Below are positions 14,698 to 23,332 of a stretch of DNA of 64,000 bases, piece by piece. The stretch comes from Rhizobacter sp. (lineage in GTDB: Bacteria; Pseudomonadota; Gammaproteobacteria; Burkholderiales; Burkholderiaceae_C). Position 1 is the stretch's first letter. Every line of letters starts with the position of its first letter. The position numbers and the translations under genes were made by a program. The notes beneath the pieces were generated by a model. The model did not search any database, was not told where the DNA came from, and saw nothing but the letters and a program-made list of their open reading frames with translations. Where the stretch lies: assembly GCA_019635355.1 (NCBI GenBank), contig JAHBZQ010000001.1, forward strand, positions 186,001 to 250,000, written 5' to 3'.

Positions 14698-17300
14698 GTC
14701 TTGCTGCTTTCTTGGAGAGACTTCAGGCGGTAGAGCGCGTCCAGCGCTTCCTTCGGCGACAGCATATCGGGATTGATCGCGGCCAAGGCCTTGTCCACGG
14801 CCGAAGCCTCGATTTCTACCGGGGCGGCTGGGGCTGCGAAGAGATCGATCTGGGCGTCGCTCGCCTTTTGCTGGGCTTCGAGCGCTTCCAGCGCGGCGCG
14901 GGCCTGCCGCACCAGCACCGTGGGCATGCCGGCCAGGCGCGCGACCTGCACGCCGTAGCTGCGGCTGGCCGGGCCGGGTTGGATGTCGTGCAGGAAGACG
15001 ATGTCGTCGCCGCTCTCGGCGGCCGACACGTGAACGTTGAGCGCCCGCTCGTGCTTGACGGGGAACTCGGTCAGCTCGAAGTAGTGCGTCGCGAAGAGGG
15101 TGAACGAGCGATTGCGCTCATGCAGCTGGCTCGCGATGGCGCCGGCCAGAGCGAGACCGTCGAAGGTCGACGTGCCGCGACCGATCTCGTCCATCAGCAC
15201 CAGCGACTGCTCGGTGGCGCTGTGCACGATGGCGGCGGCCTCCGTCATCTCGAGCATGAAGGTCGATTGCGCATTCGCCAGGTCGTCGGCCGCGCCGATG
15301 CGGGTGTGGATCGCGTCGATGGGCCCGAGCCGGCACTCGGTGGCCGGCACGTAGGAGCCGATGGCCGCCAGCAGCACGATCAACGCGACCTGGCGCATGA
15401 AGGTGCTTTTGCCGCCCATGTTGGGGCCGGTGATGACGAGCATCTTGCGGGCGGCGTCAAGCCGGCAGTCGTTGGCCATGAAGTTGCCGCCACCGGTTTC
15501 CGCGAGGCGCGCTTCGACGACCGGGTGGCGGCCGGCGGTGATGTCGATGCAGGGCTCGCGCACGAACTGCGGGCGGCACCAGTTGAGCGTGCTCGCGCGT
15601 TCGGCCAGGGCCGCCAGCGCGTCGAGGCTGGCGAGCGCGCGGGCCAGGCCGCCGAGTTCTTCGAGGTGGGCTTGCAGCTGGTCGATCACCGCCTCGTAGA
15701 GCATCTTCTCGCGCGCGAGCGAGCGGTCTTGCGCCGAGAGCGCCTTGTCTTCGAAGGCCTTCAACTCAGGCGTGATGAAGCGCTCGGCGTTCTTGAGCGT
15801 CTGGCGCCGCTGGTAGTCCATCGGCACCTTGCTCGCCTGGCCTTGCGTCACCTCGATGTAGAAGCCGTGCACCTTGTTGTATTGCACGCGCAGGTTGGCG
15901 ATGCCGGTGCGGGTGCGCTCGCGCGCTTCCAGGTCGAGCAGGTAGGCGTCGCAGTTCTGGCTGATGCCGCGAAGTTCATCGAGGTCCTTGTCGTAGCCGG
16001 GGGCGATGACGCCGCCGTCGCGCAGCAGCACGGCGGGCTCGTCGGCGATGGCCGCGCGTAGCAGCGATTCGATCCCGGGTGGCGGGCTCATGGCCTCGGC
16101 CAGCATGTTGAGCAGCAGCGACTGGCCTTGCGGCACGAGCGAGCGCAGCGCCGGCAGCCCTTGCAGCGTGGCGCGCAGGCCGGTCAGCTCGCGCGGGCGC
16201 ACCTGGCGCAGCGCGATGCGTGCGGTGATGCGCTCGACGTCGCTCACGTGGCGCAGGGCCTCGCGAAGCGCGTCTGGCGAGCGCTGGATCAGCACCTCGA
16301 TCGCGTCGTGCCGCTGCATCGCCACCTGCCGCTCGCGCAGCGGGTGCGTGAGCCAGTGGCGCAGCGCGCGGCTGCCCATGCCGGTGCGGCAGGTGTCGAG
16401 CAGCGAGAGTAGCGTGGGGGCATCGTCGCCGCGCAGCGTCTGCGTGAGTTCGAGGTTGCGGTGGGTGGTGGGCGGCAGGTCGAGCAGGTCGCTCGCGCGT
16501 TCGACGGTGAGCGTGCGCACGTGGGCGAGCGCCTGGCCTTGCGTGTGTTCGGCGTAGCTCAGCAGCGCTGCTGCGGCGGCGTGGGCACAGGCGAGGTCTT
16601 GCGCGTTGTAGCCGGCAAGGCTCGCCACGCGCAGCTGCTCGCAGAGCTTGCGCATGCCGAGCGTGGCGTCGAACTGCCAGTCGGGCCGATGGGTGATGGC
16701 GATGCGCGAGGCGGTGAGGGCGGCGGGCACCTGGTCGCGCGCCACCAGCACCTCGGCCGCGTTGAGCCGCGACAGCCAGCCGGCGAGTTCTCGTTCATTG
16801 CACTCGGTGATGCCCAGCTGGCCGTTCGAGACGCCCAGCCACGCGAGGCCATAACTCACCACGCCGCGCTTGGTTTGCTGCGACAGCGCCATCAGCAGCG
16901 CATCGCGCTTGTCGGCCAGCAGCTCCGTGTCGGTGACGGTGCCCGGCGTCACCACCCGCACCACCTTGCGTTCCACCGGCCCCTTGGCCGTGGCCACATC
17001 GCCCACCTGCTCGGCAATCGCCACCGCTTCGCCCAGCTTGATCAGCTTGGCGAGGTAGCTTTCGACCGCATGCACCGGCACGCCGGCCATCACCACCGGC
17101 TCACCACCGCTCTGGCCACGCTGGGTGAGCGTGATGTCAAGCAGCTTGTTGGCCCGGCGCGCGTCGTCGTAGAAGAGCTCGTAGAAGTCGCCCATCCGGT
17201 AGAACACCAGCGTGTCGGGGTGCTCGGCCTTGATGCGCAGGTACTGCTGCATCATCGGCGTGTGGTGGGCCAGGTCGGAGGCCAGGGTGGCGGTGTTCAT
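14694..17300 (-). CDS. mutS: DNA mismatch repair protein MutS
   Basis: The 868-residue mismatch sensor is full length. Domain I has the mismatch-wedging MGDFYELF (Phe-X-Glu). The lever and clamp regions are present (THRNLELTQTLRG, YIEVTQGQASKVP). The ABC-type ATPase has Walker A ITGPNMGGKSTFMRQ, ARIGAADDLANAQSTFM(L)EM signature block, LVLMDEIGRGTST Walker B and the FATHYFELTE switch. It acts as a dimer with MutL on replication errors. It heads a three-gene operon with anbu and a hydrolase, each joined by minimal spacing. Confidence 0.99.
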   Translation of the reverse strand: MNTATLASDLAHHTPMMQQYLRIKAEHPDTLVFYRMGDFYELFYDDARRANKLLDITLTQRGQSGGEPVVMAGVPVHAVESYLAKLIKLGEAVAIAEQVGDVATAKGPVERKVVRVVTPGTVTDTELLADKRDALLMALSQQTKRGVVSYGLAWLGVSNGQLGITECNERELAGWLSRLNAAEVLVARDQVPAALTASRIAITHRPDWQFDATLGMRKLCEQLRVASLAGYNAQDLACAHAAAAALLSYAEHTQGQALAHVRTLTVERASDLLDLPPTTHRNLELTQTLRGDDAPTLLSLLDTCRTGMGSRALRHWLTHPLRERQVAMQRHDAIEVLIQRSPDALREALRHVSDVERITARIALRQVRPRELTGLRATLQGLPALRSLVPQGQSLLLNMLAEAMSPPPGIESLLRAAIADEPAVLLRDGGVIAPGYDKDLDELRGISQNCDAYLLDLEARERTRTGIANLRVQYNKVHGFYIEVTQGQASKVPMDYQRRQTLKNAERFITPELKAFEDKALSAQDRSLAREKMLYEAVIDQLQAHLEELGGLARALASLDALAALAERASTLNWCRPQFVREPCIDITAGRHPVVEARLAETGGGNFMANDCRLDAARKMLVITGPNMGGKSTFMRQVALIVLLAAIGSYVPATECRLGPIDAIHTRIGAADDLANAQSTFMLEMTEAAAIVHSATEQSLVLMDEIGRGTSTFDGLALAGAIASQLHERNRSFTLFATHYFELTEFPVKHERALNVHVSAAESGDDIVFLHDIQPGPASRSYGVQVARLAGMPTVLVRQARAALEALEAQQKASDAQIDLFAAPAAPVEIEASAVDKALAAINPDMLSPKEALDALYRLKSLQESSKT

Positions 17301-17366
17301 GCGGGGCGGGCGCTGAGGTCAGCCGCGTATTGTCCACAGAGCGGCCCCGCCCTATGCTGCCAGCCC

Positions 17367-18131
17367 ATGTTGAGACTCCGACAGATCTGCCTCGTGACGC
17401 CGCAACTCGAAACTGCCGTGGCGCAGGTGCAGCGAATCTTCGGTGTCGACGTGTGCCATCGCGACGAGGCCGTGGCGAAGTACGGCCTCGTGAACGCGCT
17501 CTTCGTCTTCGGCCACCAGTTCCTCGAAATCGTGGCGCCCACGCGCGACGGCACGGCCGCTGGGCGCTTTCTCGAACGCAGCGGCGGGCGCGGTGGCTAC
17601 ATGGCCATCTTCGACACGCACGACCCGGAGCGCCGGCAATCGTTGGTCGAATCGCTCGGCGTGCGCATCGCGCACACGATGAGCGTGCCCGGCTTCCGCG
17701 GCATCCAGCTCCACCCGCGCGACGCCCGCGCCACCATGCTCGAATTCGACCGCAGCGACGGCAATGAGCGCCTCGACGGTGCCTACTGGCCCGCGGGCCC
17801 GCATTGGCACGAGCACCAGCGGCTCGACCGCGTGGCCGGCATCCCGTGGGTCGACGTTGAAACGCCCGACGTGAACGGCCTGGCTGTGCACTGGGCGCGC
17901 CTCATCGACGTGCCCATCGGTGTCGACGAGGACGATGCGACCGTGCTGCGTTTCGACCTGGGCGGTGTGCGTTTCCTGCCGGGCACGCCAGAGCGGCTGG
18001 CGGCGGTGCATGTCGCGGTCAACGACCCCGCGGTCGTGCTGGCAGCGGCCCGAGCGGAAGGGCTGGCGGTGGAAGAGGGTGGCTTCTTCTTCTGCGGCGT
18101 GCGGATGCTGCCGCGCCGCGCTCAGCCCTGA
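17367..18131 (+). CDS. VOC-superfamily glyoxalase-like protein
   Basis: The 254-residue protein has two vicinal-oxygen-chelate type halves: an N-terminal LRQICLVTPQLETAV strand and a second betaalphabetabetabeta unit from around GIPWVDVETPDVNGLAVHWARL. Members of this glyoxalase-like group are annotated as lactoylglutathione lyase-like or dioxygenase-like, but no substrate can be assigned. ATG 17367 was chosen because the frame is open upstream only as antisense to mutS. It is divergent from mutS, and its 3' end overlaps bpt by 10 bases in convergent orientation. Confidence 0.8.
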   Translation: MLRLRQICLVTPQLETAVAQVQRIFGVDVCHRDEAVAKYGLVNALFVFGHQFLEIVAPTRDGTAAGRFLERSGGRGGYMAIFDTHDPERRQSLVESLGVRIAHTMSVPGFRGIQLHPRDARATMLEFDRSDGNERLDGAYWPAGPHWHEHQRLDRVAGIPWVDVETPDVNGLAVHWARLIDVPIGVDEDDATVLRFDLGGVRFLPGTPERLAAVHVAVNDPAVVLAAARAEGLAVEEGGFFFCGVRMLPRRAQP

Positions 18132-18865
18132 GCGGGCACCCAGCGCTCGTTCACCAGCACCTCGTGCGGCCTGAACTGGGCCTTGTAGGCCATCTTGTCG
18201 CTGTCGTTGATCCAGTAGCCGAGGTACACGTGCTTGAGCTTGAGCAGGCGCGTCTGCTCGATCTGCCACATCACGTTGTAGGTGCCGTAGCTGGTGCGCG
18301 GCTCGGGCTCGTAGAAGGTGTAGACCGCCGACAGCCCGTCGTTGAGGATGTCGAGGATCGAGATCATCTTCAACGCGCCCAGCGTGCCGTCGGCCGCGGG
18401 CGGCTCGCGGAACTCGACCAGGCGCGAGTTCACGCGGCTTTGCAGCAGGAACTGGGTGTACTGGTCGACGGAATCGTTGTCCATGCCGCCGCCGCTGTGG
18501 CGCCCGGCCTGGTAGCGAAGGTAGAGCTGGTAGTGCTCGGGCACGAAGCACAGGCGCAGCACGCGGGCCTGCAGGTTGCTGTGCTGCTTCCACGCGCGGC
18601 GCTGGCTGCGCGTGGCTTCGAAAGTCTTGACCGGGATGCGCAGTGGCACACACGCGCGGCAGCCGTCGCAGAACGGCCGGTAGGTGAACATGCCGCTGCG
18701 GCGGAAGCCGTTGGCGACGAGGCCTGAATACGCGTCGGCGTGGATGAGGTGGCTGGGGGTGGCGACCTGCGAGCGCGCCATGCGACCCGCGATGTAGCTG
18801 CACGGGTAAGGCGCGGTGGCGTAGAACTGGATCGACGAGAGCGGGAGCTCTTTCGGGTGGGTCAC
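18122..18865 (-). CDS. bpt: Aspartate/glutamate leucyltransferase (Bpt, arginyltransferase family)
   Basis: This 247-residue N-degron enzyme transfers Leu from Leu-tRNA to N-terminal Asp or Glu, marking proteins for ClpAP via ClpS. The ATE-type N-domain has CSYIAGRMARSQVA and the cysteine cluster FCDGCRACVPLRIPV. The C-domain has the GNAT-like block LKMISILDILNDGLSAVYTFYEP and YLGYWINDSDKMAYK. It follows aat with a 4-base overlap, giving a two-transferase N-end rule operon. Confidence 0.96.
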   Translation of the reverse strand: MTHPKELPLSSIQFYATAPYPCSYIAGRMARSQVATPSHLIHADAYSGLVANGFRRSGMFTYRPFCDGCRACVPLRIPVKTFEATRSQRRAWKQHSNLQARVLRLCFVPEHYQLYLRYQAGRHSGGGMDNDSVDQYTQFLLQSRVNSRLVEFREPPAADGTLGALKMISILDILNDGLSAVYTFYEPEPRTSYGTYNVMWQIEQTRLLKLKHVYLGYWINDSDKMAYKAQFRPHEVLVNERWVPAQG

Positions 18866-19629
18866 GTGCCGGGTTCCTCAGAGGCCGCGCCATCGAGATT
18901 CAGCTCGGCCCACATCGCAGGATGATAGGTCCAGTCCTTTATAGCCGGTTCCCTTACCCGTGGGGTGATCGCGGCCTCGAACTCGGTGCGGGAAATTTCG
19001 CGCGCGCCCAAGGAAGCAAGGTGCCGCGTGCGCTGCTGGCAGTCGATGAGGTCGATGTGGTGTGCGCGACAGAACGCCACCATCGCGGCGGTGGCGATCT
19101 TCGAGGCATCGGTGCGGTGCGAGAACATCGACTCGCCGTAGAACATGCGCCCGAGGTTGATGCCATAGAGCCCGCCGACCAGCTGCCCGTCGACCCAGGT
19201 CTCGAAGCTGTGCACCGCGCCCTGCGCATGCCAGCCGCAGTAGGCATCGATCATCTCCGGCAGGATCCAGGTGCCGGCCTGGCCGTCGCGCGGTGTCGAC
19301 GCGCAGGCGGTGATCACGCGGCGGAAGGCGCTGTCGATGCGCACCTCGCAGCGTGGGTGATCGAGGATGAAATGGCGCAGCGTCTTGCGCAGCGAGCGCG
19401 AGACCTTGAACTCGCTCGTGAACAGCACCATGCGCGGGTCGGGCGACCACCACAGGATGGGCTGGCCCTCGCTGTACCAGGGAAACACGCCCTTGCTGTA
19501 GGCCTCGGTCAGGCGTGCCGTGGTGAGCTCGCCTCCTGCTGCCAGCAGGCCGGGCGCTTCGGAGCCGGCGGGCAGGGCGAGCCGCGTGTCAGGGAGCGGG
19601 TCGAGAGGGTGGCGCAGCCACGGGATCAT
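18862..19629 (-). CDS. aat: Leucyl/phenylalanyl-tRNA--protein transferase
   Basis: This 255-residue enzyme adds Leu or Phe to N-terminal Arg or Lys. Hallmarks are LLAAGGELTTARLTEAYSKG, FPWYSEGQPILWWSPDPRMVL, SFETWVDGQLVGGLYGINLG, GRMFYGESMFSHRTDASK and the C-terminal LIDCQQRTRHLASLGAREI. It works with Bpt (next gene) to generate primary destabilising residues. The xdhC stop overlaps its start (ATGA), so the order xdhC-aat-bpt is one transcription unit. Confidence 0.98.
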   Translation of the reverse strand: MIPWLRHPLDPLPDTRLALPAGSEAPGLLAAGGELTTARLTEAYSKGVFPWYSEGQPILWWSPDPRMVLFTSEFKVSRSLRKTLRHFILDHPRCEVRIDSAFRRVITACASTPRDGQAGTWILPEMIDAYCGWHAQGAVHSFETWVDGQLVGGLYGINLGRMFYGESMFSHRTDASKIATAAMVAFCRAHHIDLIDCQQRTRHLASLGAREISRTEFEAAITPRVREPAIKDWTYHPAMWAELNLDGAASEEPGT

Positions 19630-20624
19630 GCAGGGCGCGAATCACAGGCCGGCGCGTCGTGCAGCACGGGCTTTTTCTGCGAGAGCGCCACGCCATGCCT
19701 CACCGCGACGATCTCGGCGAGGATGGACACGGCAATCTCCGCCGGTGTGCGCCCCCCGAGATCGAGCCCGATCGGGCCGTGCAGCCGGCCGATCTCTTCG
19801 GCCGACAAGTCGAAGAGCGCGAGGCGTTCCTTGCGCTTGGCGGTGTTGCCGCGCGAGCCGAGTGCGCCCACGTAGAAGGCGGGTGACTTGAGTGCTTCGA
19901 GCAGCGCGAGGTCGTCGAGCTTGGGGTCGTGCGTGACGGCGACCACGGCACTGTGCGGGTCGAGTTGCAACTCCTGCACCAGATCGTCGGGCATCGTGGT
20001 GCTGAAGGTGGTGCCGGGCACGTCCCAGGTGAGGTGGTATTCCTCGCGCGGGTCGCAGCAGATGATCTCGAAGTCGAGCGCGAGCGCCATCTGCGCGAGC
20101 ACGCGCGAGAGCTGCCCGGCGCCGATGATGAGCATGCGCCAGCGCGGGCCGAAGAGGGCGCGCATCACCTGGCCGTCGAAGGCGAAGGTGTCGCCGCGGG
20201 TCGCGGCTTCCACCGTCACCTCCCCGGTGGCGAGGTCGAGCCGGCGCGCGACCAGCTCGTGCCGCGCGGTGCGGGCCAGCACCTCGTCGATCCAGGCGAC
20301 GTCGGCGAGCGGCTCCTGCACCAGGCGCAGGTTGCCGCCGCAAGGCAGGCCGAAGCGTGCGGCCTCTTCCTTGGTGACGCCGTAGGTCACGAGCGAGGGC
20401 TTGTCCATTGCCTCGCCGGCACGCACGCGCTCGATGAGGTCGTCTTCCACGCAGCCGCCCGAGACCGAGCCGACCACGAGGCCATCCCCGCGCATGGCCA
20501 GCAGCGCGCCGGGCGGGCGCGGGGCCGAGCCCCAGGTCTCGATCACGGTGACCAGGCGCACCGGGTGGCCATCGGCGTGCCACTGGCGGGCCTGGGTGAG
20601 GACTTGCAGGTCGAGGCTGTCCAT
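19626..20624 (-). CDS. XdhC/CoxI family molybdenum-cofactor insertion protein
   Basis: The 332-residue protein has the XdhC N-terminal CoxI block (LVTVIETWGSAPRPPGALLAM, GSVSGGCVEDDLIER) and a C-terminal Rossmann domain (LIIGAGQLSRVLAQMALALDFEIICCDPR). XdhC proteins bind and sulfurate Moco before insertion into xanthine dehydrogenase-type enzymes. No xanthine dehydrogenase or CO dehydrogenase-like subunit lies nearby, so the client enzyme is encoded elsewhere. It overlaps aat by 4 bases. A hairpin (TCGGGCC-N5-GGCCCGA) lies at 20671-20689 between this gene and the SDR gene. Confidence 0.92.
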   Translation of the reverse strand: MDSLDLQVLTQARQWHADGHPVRLVTVIETWGSAPRPPGALLAMRGDGLVVGSVSGGCVEDDLIERVRAGEAMDKPSLVTYGVTKEEAARFGLPCGGNLRLVQEPLADVAWIDEVLARTARHELVARRLDLATGEVTVEAATRGDTFAFDGQVMRALFGPRWRMLIIGAGQLSRVLAQMALALDFEIICCDPREEYHLTWDVPGTTFSTTMPDDLVQELQLDPHSAVVAVTHDPKLDDLALLEALKSPAFYVGALGSRGNTAKRKERLALFDLSAEEIGRLHGPIGLDLGGRTPAEIAVSILAEIVAVRHGVALSQKKPVLHDAPACDSRPA

Positions 20625-20727
20625 GAGGGGCGGGAGCTGGGACGGGTTGAGGCCATCCTAGCTCGCGCCTTCGGGCCGTGCAGGCCCGAGATTTCCCGGC
20701 CCTTCGGCGAGAAGCGCCTGTGCTGCT

Positions 20728-21486
20728 TCAGCGGGCGGTCATGCCGCCGTCCACCAGCAGCGGGTGGCCGACCACGAACGACGCATCCTCCGAACTCAGG
20801 AACACCGCCGCACGCGCGATCTCCTCGGCCTGCCCGAGACGGCCGATCGGGTGTGCCTGCTCGATGTAGGGCGCCCGCTTGGGCTCGCGGGCGATGGCGC
20901 GCTCGGTCATCTCGGTGTCGATGATGCCGGGGCACACCGCGTTGACACGGATGCCCTTGCGGGCGTACTCCACGCCGGCCGCACGGGTGAGGCCGAGCAC
21001 CGCATGCTTGGTCGCGCCGTAGACCGGCTGCCGCGCCGCACCGATCACACCCCCCACCGACGAGGTGTTGACGATTGCGCCGCCCGAGCCTTGCTCCAGC
21101 ATCTGCGTGATCTCGTGCTTCATGCACAGCCACACGCCCTTGATGTTGACCGCCACCAGCTTGTCGAACTCTTCTTCGGTCGCCTTGTGCAGCGGCAGGT
21201 GCTCGATGTCGATGCCGGCGTTGTTGAAGGCGACGTCGAGCCGGCCGAAGCGCGTCACGACCTGCTTCACCATCGCCTCGACCTCTGCCGACTTCGTCAC
21301 GTCGACGGTGATCGCGATGGCTTCACCACCCGCCGCTTCGATCTCGGCGGCGACGGCACGCGCCGCCTCGCCATTGAGGTCGGCCACGGCCACCTTTGCG
21401 CCTTCGCGCTGGTACGCCAGTGCGGTGGCACGGCCGATGCCGCCGCCGCCGCCCGTCACGAGGGCGATCTTGTCCTTGAGTCTCAT
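20728..21486 (-). CDS. Short-chain dehydrogenase/reductase (classical SDR)
   Basis: The 252-residue cytosolic NAD(P)-dependent oxidoreductase has the cofactor motif TGGGGGIG, NNAG at the third strand, catalytic Ser in NTSSVGGV and the Y-x3-K pair (VYGATKHAVLG), then PGIIDTEM and a C-terminal VVGHPLLVDGGM. The substrate is unknown. Its start overlaps the Old Yellow Enzyme stop (ATGA). It is the third gene of a tetR-OYE-SDR operon, suggesting that the reductase pair acts on the same reactive carbonyl or enone compounds sensed by the repressor. Confidence 0.93.
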   Translation of the reverse strand: MRLKDKIALVTGGGGGIGRATALAYQREGAKVAVADLNGEAARAVAAEIEAAGGEAIAITVDVTKSAEVEAMVKQVVTRFGRLDVAFNNAGIDIEHLPLHKATEEEFDKLVAVNIKGVWLCMKHEITQMLEQGSGGAIVNTSSVGGVIGAARQPVYGATKHAVLGLTRAAGVEYARKGIRVNAVCPGIIDTEMTERAIAREPKRAPYIEQAHPIGRLGQAEEIARAAVFLSSEDASFVVGHPLLVDGGMTAR

Positions 21487-22598
21487 GCGTTCACCTCGTC
21501 GAGCGAGGGGTAGTGGGTGTAGCCGAAGGCGCCTTCGCCGCCGTAGAGCGGTGCGGCCTTGTCGGGTGCGTTCAACGGCGCGTTTTCGCGGAAGCGGCGC
21601 ACGAGGTCGGGGTTGACGATGATCTTGCGACCGAACGAGACCATGTCGGCGCGCCCGCTCTTGATTGCCTCGACGGCCATCTCTTTTGTGTAGCCGTTGT
21701 TGACCATCCAGATGCCCGAGTAGAGCTTGCGCAGCGCCTCGTAGTCGAAGGGCCGGTTGTCGCGCGGGCCGCCGGTGTGGCCCTCGACCACGTGGATGTA
21801 GACCGGGTGCAGCTTCTCCAGCTCGCGCACCACGTGCTCGAAGAGCGGCTGCGGATCGGGCTCGACCGAATCGTTGACCGGCGACACCGGCGATAGGCGC
21901 ACGCCCACCCGCTTGGCGCCGATCTCGCCGATCACCGCCGCGGCGATCTCGAGCAGGAAGCGGGCGCGGTTCTCGATCGAGCCGCCGTAGCGGTCGGTGC
22001 GCTGGTTGGAGCCGCTGCGCAGGAAGGCGTCGATCAGGTAGCCGTGGGCGGCGTGCAGCTCGATGCCGTCGAAGCCGGCCTGGATGGCGTTGGCGGCGGC
22101 GGTGCGGAAGTCGTTCACCACACCGGCGATCTCCTCGGTGGCGAGTGCGCGCGGCTCCGAGGTCTCGACGAAGCCCTGGCCGATCACGTAGGTACGGGCC
22201 GCCGTGGCCTTCAGGGCCGACGGCGCCACGGGCGCCTGCTGCCCCGGCTGGAAGCGCGTGTGCGAGACACGGCCGGTGTGCCACAGCTGCACGAAGATCT
22301 TGCCGCCCTTGGCGTGCACGGCATCGGTCACCTTCTTCCAGCCGGCGATCTGCTCGGGCGTGTGCAGCCCGGGCGTCGCGTCATAGCCCTGGGCCTGGGC
22401 CGACACCTGCGTGGCTTCGGCGATCACGAGGCCCACGCTCGCACGCTGGGTGTAGTACTCGACGGCCAGCGGCCCCGGCACGTTGCCGGCGGCGGCGCGG
22501 TTTCGCGTGAGCGGGGCCATCGCCATGCGGTTGGCCAGGGTGATGTCGCCGAGTTGGATCGGCTGGAACAGGGGGTCGTCTGCGGAGTTGGCGGTCAT
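21483..22598 (-). CDS. Alkene reductase, Old Yellow Enzyme family (NemA-like)
   Basis: The 371-residue FMN-dependent ene-reductase has the N-terminal FQPIQLGDITLANRMAMAPLTRNRA, the substrate-binding HAAHGYLIDAFLRSGSNQRTD block (His/His pair, RYGGSIENRARF) and a late GRADMVSFGRKIIVNPDL phosphate-binding region. It reduces activated C=C bonds such as those of quinones, N-ethylmaleimide and nitro compounds. It lies 7 bases after a TetR repressor, echoing the nemRA arrangement. Confidence 0.95.
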   Translation of the reverse strand: MTANSADDPLFQPIQLGDITLANRMAMAPLTRNRAAAGNVPGPLAVEYYTQRASVGLVIAEATQVSAQAQGYDATPGLHTPEQIAGWKKVTDAVHAKGGKIFVQLWHTGRVSHTRFQPGQQAPVAPSALKATAARTYVIGQGFVETSEPRALATEEIAGVVNDFRTAAANAIQAGFDGIELHAAHGYLIDAFLRSGSNQRTDRYGGSIENRARFLLEIAAAVIGEIGAKRVGVRLSPVSPVNDSVEPDPQPLFEHVVRELEKLHPVYIHVVEGHTGGPRDNRPFDYEALRKLYSGIWMVNNGYTKEMAVEAIKSGRADMVSFGRKIIVNPDLVRRFRENAPLNAPDKAAPLYGGEGAFGYTHYPSLDEVNA

Positions 22599-22605
22599 GG
22601 TGGGG

Positions 22606-23217
22606 TCAGTGGGAGGAAGGACTCGGATAGAAGCGGTCGAGCAAGAGGGCGACGGTATCGCGCAGGGGCTGCACCGAGCGCTCGACCTTCACGCGCAGCA
22701 GCGCGCCTTGCCAGGCGGCCCAGGTGAGGGCGGAGAGTTCGGTGGCGTCGATGTCGCGGCGGACCACGCCTTCGGCCTGCGCCGCGCGGATCAGCCCAGC
22801 CAGCCGCTCGCGCCAGCCCAGTTGCGCGGCCAGCAGCGTCTCGCGGCAGCTTTCGCTGACGAGCGCGATCTCGGAGGCGAAGTTGCCGATGAGGCAGCCC
22901 GAGGGGCAGTCGGCGTGACGCTCGTGGTAGCTCGTCATCTGGGCGAACACATGGTGGATGGTCGCCATGGGCTCGGAGGGGGCGGTGGCCAGCATGCGCG
23001 CCCACGACAGCTGCATGAAGGCGGCGTAGCGCTCGGCCACCGCGGTGGCGAAGGCCTCTTTGCTGCTGAAGTGGTTGTAGAACGAGCCTTTGGGCACGCC
23101 CGCCGTGTCGGTGATCTGCTGGATGCCGGTGGCGTTGTAGCCCTGCTGGAGGAAGAGGTCGCGCCCGGCGTCGAGCAGGCGCTTGGGGATGTCGGTCGGG
23201 TCGGCTGTGCGCGGCAT
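22606..23217 (-). CDS. TetR/AcrR family repressor, NemR-like
   Basis: The 203-residue regulator has an N-terminal TetR helix-turn-helix (DLFLQQGYNATGIQQITDTAGVPKGSFYNHFSSKEAF, split here by function rather than sequence). The ligand domain starts ERHADCPSGCLIGNFASE, the cysteine-containing block shared with NemR- and AcuR-like sensors of electrophiles. It probably represses itself and the downstream OYE and SDR genes. The start at ATG 23217 follows a strong promoter so closely that the transcript would be leaderless. The frame extends to 23427, but the upstream part crosses the promoter. Confidence 0.93.
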   Translation of the reverse strand: MPRTADPTDIPKRLLDAGRDLFLQQGYNATGIQQITDTAGVPKGSFYNHFSSKEAFATAVAERYAAFMQLSWARMLATAPSEPMATIHHVFAQMTSYHERHADCPSGCLIGNFASEIALVSESCRETLLAAQLGWRERLAGLIRAAQAEGVVRRDIDATELSALTWAAWQGALLRVKVERSVQPLRDTVALLLDRFYPSPSSH

Positions 23218-23225
23218 GGGGCCGA

Positions 23226-23255
23226 ATAATATGACCAGTCGTCTTAATGCGTCAA
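23226..23255 (-). promoter_or_regulatory. Promoter and overlapping operator of the tetR-OYE-SDR operon
   Basis: Reading on the minus strand: -35 TTGACG (23255-23250), an 18-base spacer, and -10 TATTAT (23231-23226). The spacer holds AGACGACTGGTCA, a dyad of the form GAC-N5-GTC (23243-23233), as seen for NemR-like operators. The predicted start of transcription falls at or within a few bases of the ATG at 23217. A repressor bound in the spacer would block RNA polymerase. Confidence 0.7.
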
Positions 23256-23282
23256 GGCGACGTTTTCGGTGCGCCAACGACA

Positions 23283-23311
23283 AAGGCCGCGACGCCTGGG
23301 CGTGCGGCCTT
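23283..23311 (-). terminator. Intrinsic terminator after the PAP2-DUF3455 gene
   Basis: AAGGCCGC (23283-23290) pairs with GCGGCCTT (23304-23311), with inner ACGC/GCGT pairing and one bulged base. On the minus strand it is followed by TGTCGTT. It lies about 20 bases past the PAP2-DUF3455 stop codon at 23333 and just before the tetR promoter, insulating the two operons. Confidence 0.65.
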
Positions 23312-23332
23312 CGAACCGAGAGGGTGTGGGAA

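Noticed and set aside
20671..20689. Hairpin TCGGGCC-N5-GGCCCGA as a terminator after the SDR gene
   Set aside because: The stem is good, but no U-run follows on either strand. It is noted in the xdhC entry rather than called a terminator.
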